A stretch of 64,000 nucleotides of DNA from JAZLIT01 sp045617525 (GTDB taxonomy: Bacteria > Bacillota > Bacilli > Bacillales_A > Planococcaceae), in the NCBI GenBank assembly GCA_045617525.1, contig JAZLIT010000070.1, forward strand, positions 38,028 to 102,027. Direction: 5' to 3'. Positions 22,783-30,575 of the stretch are shown piece by piece. Below the pieces are notes generated by a model. That model worked only from the letters and a program-made list of their open reading frames with translations, ran no database searches and was not told the origin of the DNA. Within the stretch, counting starts at the first letter, position 1. Every line of letters starts with the position of its first letter. The translations under genes were made by a program, and so were the position numbers.

Positions 22783-24999
22783 CTATTCTAAATCCTTTTT
22801 TGACAACTTGCTTGGCCAGTATGACCACTTACCAAATACCGTTAAAATCGCTGGTACAAGTAATGGGCGCACGATAAATGTATCAATTAAAATACCTACA
22901 GCAGTAACAATACCAAATTGTACAAGAAGTTGGATTGGTAATGATGCTAGAACACCGAATGTACCTGCCAAAATTAAGCCCGCTGAAGTAATTACTGCAC
23001 CAGTTGATGCAACCCCTCCAACAATTGACCCCTTATGTGATTTACCATTCTTACGATTTTTCCAAATATCCGAAATCATAAAGATATTGTAATCATTCCC
23101 TAACGCGATAATAAACACGAACGCATACAGTGGAATCGAACTCGCCATCGACTCATGGCCAAGTAAACCATGTACGATTAACCAGCCTGCTCCAAGTGCC
23201 GCGAAGAATGACACAAGAACCGTCACCATTAATTGAATCGACGTAATGATTGCACGTAAATACACAAGTAATACTATTAAAGTAATGATAATAATAACTG
23301 GTTGAATTATACTTTCATCACGTGATTGAACATCCCTTGTATCTAACTGGGCACTCGTTTCGCCGCCAATCCAATAATGTTCATCCACATTAGAAATACC
23401 TGCATCCGTTAATAGTGCTTCAACCTGCTTCTTCAAATCCTCTACATCTTCCATTGCTTCATTTGAATATGGATTTTTATCAAGGTCTACAGAATAAAGC
23501 TGAATACTTTCATTCACAGCACCTGTTTGAACGTCCTTCACGATTGAAATGTAAGGAATTGCTGCTAATGATTGTGATAAATCAACTGAAGAGCCTGTTG
23601 TATCGATTAATACCTGCACTGGTGCAAGTTCTCCTGGCGTGAAGTTTTCCTCGATCATCGCAAAGCCTTCACGTGAAGACATTTCCTCTGGGAACGAAGA
23701 TAATAAATCATAATTATATTTAATATGTGTTGAAGCATAAGCCAAACCTAATAAGACAACTGCTGAAAACCCAATAACAAGCCACGGCTTAGACGTAGCA
23801 AATTCTCCAACTTTACGCATATAGCGGTGATTTTCTTTACGCGGTTTCACTTCTTTATTTTTACTCACTGCATATTGCTGATCCATTTCTTCAGTACGAG
23901 GAATAACCGGCCAAAATGCAAAACGACCTAATAAAGTTAAAATTGCTGGCAACAATGTTAATACAGCAATACCAGTAAATAGCACACCGAAACTAAACGG
24001 CACAGCAAAGCGTTGGAATGCGCCATAATCTGCTAAACCTAATGCTGCAAGACCTATTACAACCGTTAAACTACTCATTGCAATCGCGCCAGCAGACTCT
24101 TTAAATGCACGTGCTAATGCTAAATATTTATTCGCTTCTTCTAATAAAATATCTCGGTAACGTGTAATTAAGAATAGACAGTAATCCGTCCCTGCCCCGA
24201 ACAGGAGAACAATCATTATCGCTATCGACTGTGCATCCTTTTGAATCCAGCCTTGCTCAGCCATCATTCCTAAAATCGGGCTTACCACTAAAAATGCGAT
24301 ACTTACAACGACAATTGGAATAATTGCTAGAATTGGTGAACGGTAAATGATTAATAATAACACTAAAATTAATACAACCGTTGCAACCATCAGCTTAAAG
24401 TCCGCTGATTTAAATAAATCCGTTGCATCGACCGAAATCGCAACTGGACCTGAATAACGCGCTAACAATGAATCTGAATCCATTGCTTTCGTGTATGGAT
24501 CTTCACCAAATTGTGCCTCTGAAATGGACGTAATTTTCGCTAAATTTTCTTTATGTGCTTCCGTATTTAATGCAGTACTGAAGAAAATTGGTGTTACAAG
24601 TGATTTTCCATTCTCCGATAATGAACCTAATAACGCTTGTGCAGGTAACTGATGCAGTGGAGGCAATGTTTCTTGACCTTTTAATGGTTCAGCATCTAAC
24701 TCACCGTACAGTGCCTGAATATTACCGATATCATCTAAATCAATTCCATTTTCATTAAACCAAACAATTAATAACGGAATACCTGAATCCGAAGGGAATT
24801 CCTCTGCAATTAAGGCTGCCGCCTGTTGTGACATCATTTCTGACGGTATATCTTCACCTGCGTAATTTTCAACACTATTGATTTGTGGGAATAATAACGC
24901 TAAAACTACTACTAGTGCAAGCCAAATACTTATAACGACAAAGCGACTTCGCTTTCCACTTAGCAATGTACCTATTTTTTCTAAAGGATTTTTTTTCAA
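22783..24999 (-). CDS. MMPL/RND family transporter (YdfJ/YdgH type)
   Basis: The 738-residue membrane protein has the RND layout: one N-terminal helix (about 20-40), an extracytoplasmic domain (about 45-205), five helices to about 370, a cytoplasmic linker, then the second half with the same order. Motifs of the MMPL group are visible: FGAGTDYCLFLITRYRD in helix 4 and ALGNDYNIFMISDIW in the matching helix of the second half. Such proteins export lipids or hydrophobic drugs using the proton gradient; the substrate here is unknown. Start TTG 24999 has AAGGAGAGG upstream. Transcription is leftward, against ftsEX. Confidence 0.85.
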   Translation of the reverse strand: MKKNPLEKIGTLLSGKRSRFVVISIWLALVVVLALLFPQINSVENYAGEDIPSEMMSQQAAALIAEEFPSDSGIPLLIVWFNENGIDLDDIGNIQALYGELDAEPLKGQETLPPLHQLPAQALLGSLSENGKSLVTPIFFSTALNTEAHKENLAKITSISEAQFGEDPYTKAMDSDSLLARYSGPVAISVDATDLFKSADFKLMVATVVLILVLLLIIYRSPILAIIPIVVVSIAFLVVSPILGMMAEQGWIQKDAQSIAIMIVLLFGAGTDYCLFLITRYRDILLEEANKYLALARAFKESAGAIAMSSLTVVIGLAALGLADYGAFQRFAVPFSFGVLFTGIAVLTLLPAILTLLGRFAFWPVIPRTEEMDQQYAVSKNKEVKPRKENHRYMRKVGEFATSKPWLVIGFSAVVLLGLAYASTHIKYNYDLLSSFPEEMSSREGFAMIEENFTPGELAPVQVLIDTTGSSVDLSQSLAAIPYISIVKDVQTGAVNESIQLYSVDLDKNPYSNEAMEDVEDLKKQVEALLTDAGISNVDEHYWIGGETSAQLDTRDVQSRDESIIQPVIIIITLIVLLVYLRAIITSIQLMVTVLVSFFAALGAGWLIVHGLLGHESMASSIPLYAFVFIIALGNDYNIFMISDIWKNRKNGKSHKGSIVGGVASTGAVITSAGLILAGTFGVLASLPIQLLVQFGIVTAVGILIDTFIVRPLLVPAILTVFGKWSYWPSKLSKKDLE

Positions 25000-25563
25000 T
25001 TAAAGAACCTCTCCTTTTCACATGAAATTTAAATTGCTTTGCCCAAACTGTTCCTCGTGCATCGTAATGCCATTCGACAATTCTAGTAGATTCTAACAGC
25101 TACTAATACTTTAGTTTTAACATATTTGTAAATCAATTCATTGATGACTGAAGAATCTGCGCAGTAATGCTAGTTTTCTACGTACTTCTTCATTTTACTT
25201 CATAGCTACCTTTATTTCCCGGGAAAACTCCATTCATTTGTCGAACCATTACACCTACATTAATCACCTATCCTGATATCACTTGTACTCCAGGTCATGC
25301 CCTAACAAGTACATTTTTTCTTTTCACGATCTGCCCCCTACCTACATAAAGGTTATACATATTGAGATATTGTACAATCTTTGGTTGAAAACCGTATACT
25401 TTCACTTAAAAAAGGTTATAATTTCCACTAATGAATATATCTCACTTAAAACCTTATACAAACAATATACATTATTTCGTTAAAAAATATCAACAATAAT
25501 CTTTTTTTTTTTCAAAAACGTAGTATCATTAAATAATCCAACGATAAATTGAGGTTGATCTGA
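25000..25563. other. Divergent intergenic region between the MMPL and MerR genes
   Basis: No convincing gene is present in these 564 bases. On the reverse strand TTACAA and TATTAG, 17 bases apart near 25105-25135, could be the MMPL promoter. The inverted repeat TAGTAG-N10-CTACTA at 25084-25105 lies just downstream of it. A TTTCCCGGGAAA palindrome is at about 25214. The 66-codon frame at 25283 is AT-driven and has no good ribosome site. Confidence 0.5.
25084..25105 (-). promoter_or_regulatory. Possible repressor operator at the MMPL promoter
   Basis: TAGTAG-N10-CTACTA is an inverted repeat of the size bound by TetR-like dimers, placed about where an MMPL transcript would begin. No TetR gene is adjacent, so the binder is unknown. 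Confidence 0.3.
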
Positions 25564-26457
25564 ATGAATAACAAAGAAATCACTTATAGTATCCAACAAG
25601 TTTCAGAGATGACCGGTATTTCGAAGCAACTCATTCGAAAATGGGAAGATCGATATGGGCTTATCCAGCCGCAAAGATTAGACAATGGTTACCGAATGTA
25701 CAGTGTAGCGGAACTCAAGTTATTAAAAGCGGTAAAAAAGCTTATACAAAATGGGCATTCTGTAAAGCAAGCGGTAAATATCGTTCAATCTCCAGGCTTT
25801 AAATCCGAAGACTTTCTTAATGAAGAACCATCAATTACTGATTTAGCTTTAGTATTCTTAAAAGAGTTAGAAGTAGCAGGTGCAATTTCAGACGACAAAA
25901 AAATCCTTCATACATTGCAACAGGCCCATCACACTTTAGGTGTACAGCATCTATTAGATGATGTAGTTGTGCCATTCTTATGGAGAATTGGCGAGCTTTG
26001 GGGCAATCAATCTTGGGTCGAGTACCAAGAAGCTATTGCTAGCCAAACAGTTCGAGATTTTTTAGCTAATTTAAGAAGAGGGATGTATGTGCCCGAAGAT
26101 GCACCGCTTGTAATAGGGAGTTGTTTACCAGGTGAATATCATGAAATACCTCTGCATATTTTATTGGTACAATGCTCAATGCGTGGTTACCGCACGATGA
26201 TGCTAGGTCAATCACCCGCACCTAATGCTATAGAGTCAATTGTAGACCGTATGAATCCAAGTTACGTGCTGTTATCTGCATCAACTGACGCTCCTTTACA
26301 AAACGGCCTAGATGAATTAAAGACTTTAGATCAATTTGCATCAAAAAAATCGAATACGTTATTCCTACTCGGTGGTGCTGCAGCTATGAATATGGCTGAA
26401 CAAATTACGCTAAATGCTATTTTGCTTTCTAAAAATTCATTGGATAAGATTCTTTGA
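25564..26457 (+). CDS. MerR family regulator with B12-binding domain (CarH/LitR-like)
   Basis: The 297-residue protein combines an N-terminal MerR winged helix (about 6-75; VSEMTGISKQLIRKWEDRYG and the NGYRMYS wing) with a C-terminal cobalamin-binding region (about 85-290; PFLWRIGELWG, then SCLPGEYHEIPLHIL). In CarH-type photoreceptors the cap carries W-x9-EH and the Rossmann fold carries E/D-x-H-x-x-G. Here the cap reads W-x9-EA and the second motif reads E-Y-H-E-I-P, so the ligand His in the fold is kept while the cap His is lost. Light or B12 sensing is possible but not assured. No carotenoid or B12 gene is adjacent. The ATG follows a GAGGTT site. Confidence 0.82.
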   Translation: MNNKEITYSIQQVSEMTGISKQLIRKWEDRYGLIQPQRLDNGYRMYSVAELKLLKAVKKLIQNGHSVKQAVNIVQSPGFKSEDFLNEEPSITDLALVFLKELEVAGAISDDKKILHTLQQAHHTLGVQHLLDDVVVPFLWRIGELWGNQSWVEYQEAIASQTVRDFLANLRRGMYVPEDAPLVIGSCLPGEYHEIPLHILLVQCSMRGYRTMMLGQSPAPNAIESIVDRMNPSYVLLSASTDAPLQNGLDELKTLDQFASKKSNTLFLLGGAAAMNMAEQITLNAILLSKNSLDKIL

Positions 26458-26489
26458 CCTAAAGTGAGTTCAATAGAGGTTCACATCAA

Positions 26490-26521
26490 AAATGCCCCGA
26501 GATCAAGTCCTCGGGGCATTC
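26490..26521. terminator. Bidirectional terminator between the MerR and nitroreductase genes
   Basis: AATGCCCCGAG pairs with CTCGGGGCATT around a short loop, with A-rich and T-rich flanks. The two neighbouring genes converge on it. Confidence 0.75.
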
Positions 26522-26548
26522 TATTAATCAATTAATTCAGTTACTCCA

Positions 26549-27121
26549 CTATTCGCCAAAAATCGTTACAAATTCTGCAACTGATCTACGTTCTTTCGCC
26601 TTCGGTAATTCATCAAAATAGCCAACTTGTAGCATTGAAATCACACGCTCACCACGCCCAACTTTCAAGACTTCTCTGAATTTCGGGTGATCAAGGAATC
26701 CCGGTGTTTTCCAGCAAGAACCTATGCCCTTATCCCACGCTAAAAGTTGTATATTTTGCAGGAAGCAAGACGCTGCGGCATAATCTTCAAGACGCTCTTT
26801 TTGGCGCGCATCTTCTGGTACTATTACAAATGCATAGCCTCCAGCTAAAGTAAATTTTTGCATTTGTGAAGCTAATTTTTCCTCTTCTAACTCCTGCCAT
26901 TTAGGAATAGCTAAATCACGTAATAATTCATATAGCTCTTCTAATTCCTTACCACATGCCACCACTAAACGCCAAGGTTGACGGTTGCCATGATTAGGTG
27001 CCCAAATTGCATCATCAATTATTGCTAATAAATCTTCTCTATCTACCGGTTGCCCGTTGAATTGCTTAATTGAACGTCTGCTAATAATTGCCTCTTTTAC
27101 GGTCATTGCTTGTTGATTCAT
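26549..27121 (-). CDS. Nitroreductase family protein
   Basis: The 190-residue protein is an FMN-dependent oxidoreductase of the nitroreductase fold. The N-terminal FMN loop SRRSIKQF (about 14-21), the APNHGNRQPWR segment (about 41-51), and the late segment DKGIGSCWKTPGF with a closing LQVGYFDE are all visible. Length and motifs fit the small YdjA-like group, which reduces nitro compounds or quinones. The ATG at 27121 has AAGGGGC at rather long spacing. It is not in an operon; the next leftward gene is separate. The natural substrate cannot be told. Confidence 0.88.
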   Translation of the reverse strand: MNQQAMTVKEAIISRRSIKQFNGQPVDREDLLAIIDDAIWAPNHGNRQPWRLVVACGKELEELYELLRDLAIPKWQELEEEKLASQMQKFTLAGGYAFVIVPEDARQKERLEDYAAASCFLQNIQLLAWDKGIGSCWKTPGFLDHPKFREVLKVGRGERVISMLQVGYFDELPKAKERRSVAEFVTIFGE

Positions 27122-27220
27122 AATTAAATTCGCCCCTTAAACTTCCTTCACACAACTGCAAAGTAATTTTCTCATCTATTCCACGATAGCATAAAGTAAA
27201 AAAATTGAAAACTATGCTGA

Positions 27221-27700
27221 TTATTTCACAATTTTCATATAGTAATAACGAATATTCGGTGTATAGGCTGTTGAATCTTCATATAAATAATGGCGATTTT
27301 CACTGTCTGATGTATGCGCGTGAATATAGGGCTCACCGTCTATTACGCTTGTAATGATAGTGCTATGCTGTATGGTCCCGTCCCCATTAAAGTCGTAAAA
27401 AATAATATCACCAAGTGTCAGATCGTACACACTTCCAACCTCAATTCCGCGACCTGATGTTATTAAATACCATCGTAATGAATGTGAAACTGACCAACTA
27501 AAACTCCAATTCGAACGCTCTGAGTTAATCCACCATCCCTGATTGCGGTAGATTGAAAACTCCATCGGTAATTGTCCTGCAAGTAAACACTGAGAAATAA
27601 AGTTAGTACAATCATTTGTAAAGCTTGGAAATGCTGGATTCCGTGCATTCCACCAGCGTTTTGCATAAGCAACTGCAAGCTCTCGATTGTAAATGCCCAT
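27221..27700 (-). CDS. Amidase-domain (Amidase_6) protein
   Basis: The 159-residue protein consists almost wholly of an Amidase_6 domain, an NlpC/P60-like papain fold. The presumed catalytic Cys is in NDCTNFISQ (Cys31), and the His in TIQHSTIIT (about 112) follows the DFNGDG turn. In larger Bacillus proteins this domain sits at the C terminus after a longer region; here it stands alone and has no signal peptide, so it may act in the cytoplasm, in the spore, or be exported by another route. Start ATG 27700 has a GGGGGG ribosome site. It could act on peptidoglycan peptides, but that is inference. Confidence 0.82.
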   Translation of the reverse strand: MGIYNRELAVAYAKRWWNARNPAFPSFTNDCTNFISQCLLAGQLPMEFSIYRNQGWWINSERSNWSFSWSVSHSLRWYLITSGRGIEVGSVYDLTLGDIIFYDFNGDGTIQHSTIITSVIDGEPYIHAHTSDSENRHYLYEDSTAYTPNIRYYYMKIVK

Positions 27701-27852
27701 TTATAACCCCCCCTCAAAATAGACCTACTGTAATTTTATGTAACTTCTTTGTCGGAAATACCGTCAATATTAGCGAGTAAAAAATGCGAATTCTTTTTTT
27801 ATTTTTGTTACAATAATAATACATATGAGTTGTTAAGATTGGAGGGATTTAC

Positions 27853-28872
27853 GTGCAGCACGCAGAACGAGAGATAACCTTAGCTACACTACTTTGCGAT
27901 AAAAAGGGAAATTTGAATCCAGAGGCAATTGGGTTTTCTAGAAAGCCGATTATCGAAAGTAACTTAAGCAGCCACTTTATGCGTAAGAAAAAGTGGAATT
28001 ATTGGTGCGTATATGGTGAAGATATCTTGTTTTCAGCGACAATTAGCCATCTTGATTATGCGGCAGTATGCTTTGTTTATTTCTTTGAATACGAGACACA
28101 TCGCTTTTTCGAGAAAACAGTATTAATTCCACTTGGCAATAAAATAAAAATGCCTCAAAAGGTACTTGAGACCGTACAATTTTCAGGATCAGATTTATCG
28201 TTACAGCTTACATACTTTGAAGGTGATACACATTTAACAGTTACCAGTGAAGATTTCGACGGAGAACATCTTCATGCGGAGCTTACAATTCATCATCCAA
28301 AAGAGGATGAATCATTAAATGTAGTCATTCCTTGGAATCGTCAAACTTTCCAATTTACAGCAAAACATCATACACTTCCGACAACAGGAATTGTGAAAAT
28401 TGGTGATAAACGCTTTTCTTTTTCTGAAGAAGAGAGCTTCGCTGTTTTAGATTATGGACGTGGTGTTTGGCCACGCGAAGCAACTTGGAACTGGGGTATG
28501 GCCTCTCAGCGTGTAAATGGCTTCCGTGTAGGCTTAAACTTCGGTGGAAAGTGGACGGATGGCACAGGAATGACCGAAAATGCAGTATTTGTTGATGGCG
28601 TAATGTCGAAAATTAGCGAAGATGTTATTTTCACCTATGATCGAGAAAATTTCATGCTCCCTTGGACTGTTCGCACGAAATTTTCTGAAGATGTGAATTT
28701 AACGTTTACACCATTCTTTGAGCGAATTGCTGACACCAATGTGAAAATCATTGTTTCAGAAGTTCACCAAATGATTGGCTACTATGATGGTTATGTAAAA
28801 CTAGCCGACGGGAAAACGATGCGTATACGTAATATGCTGGGTTGCATCGAAGAACATATTGCCAAGTGGTAA
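27853..28872 (+). CDS. DUF2804 family protein
   Basis: The 339-residue protein fits DUF2804: an N-terminal ITLATLLCDKKGNLN segment, KKWNYWCVYGEDILFSATISHLDY near residue 50 and the C-terminal stretch with DYGRGVWPREATWNWGMASQ and FRVGLNFGGKWTDGTGMTENA. The pattern is that of a two-lobed beta sandwich related to hydroxyneurosporene-synthase/lipocalin-like folds; I know of no proven function. No signal peptide or membrane helix is visible. The start is GTG 27853 with a GGAGGG site. It is transcribed alone and ends in a terminator. Confidence 0.8.
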   Translation: MQHAEREITLATLLCDKKGNLNPEAIGFSRKPIIESNLSSHFMRKKKWNYWCVYGEDILFSATISHLDYAAVCFVYFFEYETHRFFEKTVLIPLGNKIKMPQKVLETVQFSGSDLSLQLTYFEGDTHLTVTSEDFDGEHLHAELTIHHPKEDESLNVVIPWNRQTFQFTAKHHTLPTTGIVKIGDKRFSFSEEESFAVLDYGRGVWPREATWNWGMASQRVNGFRVGLNFGGKWTDGTGMTENAVFVDGVMSKISEDVIFTYDRENFMLPWTVRTKFSEDVNLTFTPFFERIADTNVKIIVSEVHQMIGYYDGYVKLADGKTMRIRNMLGCIEEHIAKW

Positions 28873-28890
28873 TTTCCTATAATTTCCGTG

Positions 28891-28923
28891 AACACTGTGT
28901 GCCGAGCGCCCACAGTGTTTTTT
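28891..28923 (+). terminator. Terminator after the DUF2804 gene
   Basis: AACACTGTG pairs with CACAGTGTT around a 12-base loop, then T6. Confidence 0.82.
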
Positions 28924-29645
28924 GTATTAATTAGTGATTTTCTCTTTTTTTTCATTATTATACTTAATTTTCCTATTAGTCATTTAATAGGTAAATAAAA
29001 TACTTTTATACTTAAAGATTACTTAAATTTACATTTTTAGCGGTTCATTATGCAATTAATAGAATTTTCTATAAAAACTTTTAATTTCAGTTCATAATTT
29101 CGCCACTTTTTTCACAACATACAAAATGCTCGTAATTACTTCTTCTTTCTACTTTACGATAGTATGTTCTAAACACTCATACTTTTTTGTCATTCCCACT
29201 ACTTTTTTGACAAATTAATCTTTTGACTGTTCACTCAGGATTCTCTAAAATTTTAAGAGGTTAGAGGCATTTCTTTAGTGCAGATCATATTTTTGTTAAA
29301 ATATGAAGGTTTTCAAATTTACACCGTCCATTTAGAAATTCTTAAGTCATTTTTTCAACAAGCGATAGCGTAAACATTTCATGGCAAAGTTTAAAAGAAT
29401 TGTTTCAATAAAAGGTTGTAGCGTAAACTTTTCAAAACTGCTCATTCAAAGCGCTTACAATTTATAATACAATCTTGAAATGAAACTTTTATTTATAGCG
29501 ATTTTCTTTATTTACACTATTCACATGTTGTTAATATGGTTTAAGTGTTTATCAAAATACCCTGTAGATTACACATTACTGTGTTGAAATCTTCGCACTA
29601 GGGTCTGTCCAACTTGAATTTACTTCATTTGAAAGGAGTCCAATT
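28924..29645. other. Long AT-rich leader region of the qox operon
   Basis: These 722 bases have no convincing gene. They contain a duplicated 15-mer, TAGCGTAAACATTTC at 29366-29380 and TAGCGTAAACTTTTC at 29419-29433 (one mismatch, 53 bases apart). A cre-like site follows at 29446-29459. TTTACA and TAATAT near 29510-29536 could be a promoter, although their spacing is short. The unusual length before the operon suggests several layers of control. Confidence 0.5.
29446..29459 (+). promoter_or_regulatory. cre-like site (CcpA) upstream of qox
   Basis: TCAAAGCGCTTACA matches the cre consensus TGWAARCGYTWNCW at all positions but the second. CcpA binding would link oxidase expression to carbon supply. 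Confidence 0.5.
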
Positions 29646-30527
29646 ATGAAATTGAATAAAAAAGGGCCGTTACTAGCAGGTTTAGGATTAGGTTCTCTAT
29701 TATTAGCTGCATGTGAACCTTTAGCAGTTTTAGACCCTAAGGGACCACAAGCACAAACTCAAGCAAATGACATTATGTTATCGATTTATTTAATGGGTGC
29801 AATCGTTCTTGTCGTTTTAGCTATGCTAGTATTTATGCTAGTTAAGTACCGCGCTTCTAAACAAAGCGCTGATTATGAGCCACCTCATATTGAAGGTCAC
29901 TGGCTTGTAGAAACAATTTGTATCGGTATTCCAATTATTATCGTTATTTTCTTATCATTTGTTTCAGTTAAGAGTAACTTTATCGTTGAAAATGTACCAG
30001 AAAAATACGAGGATCAGGAGCCATTAGTAATTTATGCTTCTTCATCTAACTGGAAATGGCACTTCAGCTATCCAGAACAAGATATCGAAACTGTAAACTA
30101 CCTATTTATCCCTGCAAATCGTGCAATCGAATTTAAACTTTATTCTTTCGGACCAATTACAAGCTTCTGGATTCCACAGCTTGGCGGACAAAAGTATGCA
30201 ATGTCTGACATGGTCACTACATTACACTTAGCTGCTGATGTAGAAAGCGAATTTATGGGTCGTAACGCAAACTTCAGCGGTGCTGGATTTGCCGAAAATA
30301 CTTTTACAGCAACTTCAATGTCTACAGAAGAATTTGAAGAATGGGTAGAAGAAGTACATGCTACTGCTTCACCTCTTACAGAAGAGAAATTCAATGAATT
30401 ACTTGAGCCAGGTCACTTAGGAACATCTACTTATACTGGAACTCACTTAGAATTCTCACCAGCTCCACATCACGATCATAACGATGACGAAGATGCTTCT
30501 GATGAAGAAGATCATTCATCACACTAA
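29646..30527 (+). CDS. qoxA: Menaquinol oxidase aa3-600 subunit II
   Basis: This is subunit II of a terminal heme-copper quinol oxidase in the cytoplasmic membrane. The 293-residue protein has a lipoprotein signal with lipobox LLAAC (Cys23), two membrane helices (about 42-65 and 88-110) and the outer cupredoxin domain. The Cys and His ligands of a CuA centre are missing (no Cys in the domain), which marks a quinol oxidase rather than a cytochrome c oxidase. The tail is rich in Asp, Glu and His. An AAAGGAG site precedes ATG 29646. It is the first gene of qoxABCD. Confidence 0.94.
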   Translation: MKLNKKGPLLAGLGLGSLLLAACEPLAVLDPKGPQAQTQANDIMLSIYLMGAIVLVVLAMLVFMLVKYRASKQSADYEPPHIEGHWLVETICIGIPIIIVIFLSFVSVKSNFIVENVPEKYEDQEPLVIYASSSNWKWHFSYPEQDIETVNYLFIPANRAIEFKLYSFGPITSFWIPQLGGQKYAMSDMVTTLHLAADVESEFMGRNANFSGAGFAENTFTATSMSTEEFEEWVEEVHATASPLTEEKFNELLEPGHLGTSTYTGTHLEFSPAPHHDHNDDEDASDEEDHSSH

Positions 30528-30575
30528 TATTTAAGTTTCTTACTATTTATTCTCTTCGAAAGGAGTACTAATCTT

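Noticed and set aside
22655..23092. Forward open frame of 145 codons
   Set aside because: It starts inside the GC-rich repeat and then runs antisense to the MMPL gene; no ribosome site and no recognisable motif.
25283..25483. Possible 66-residue gene in the MMPL-MerR gap
   Set aside because: No ribosome site, composition that follows the AT-rich background, and no hydrophobic or domain pattern.
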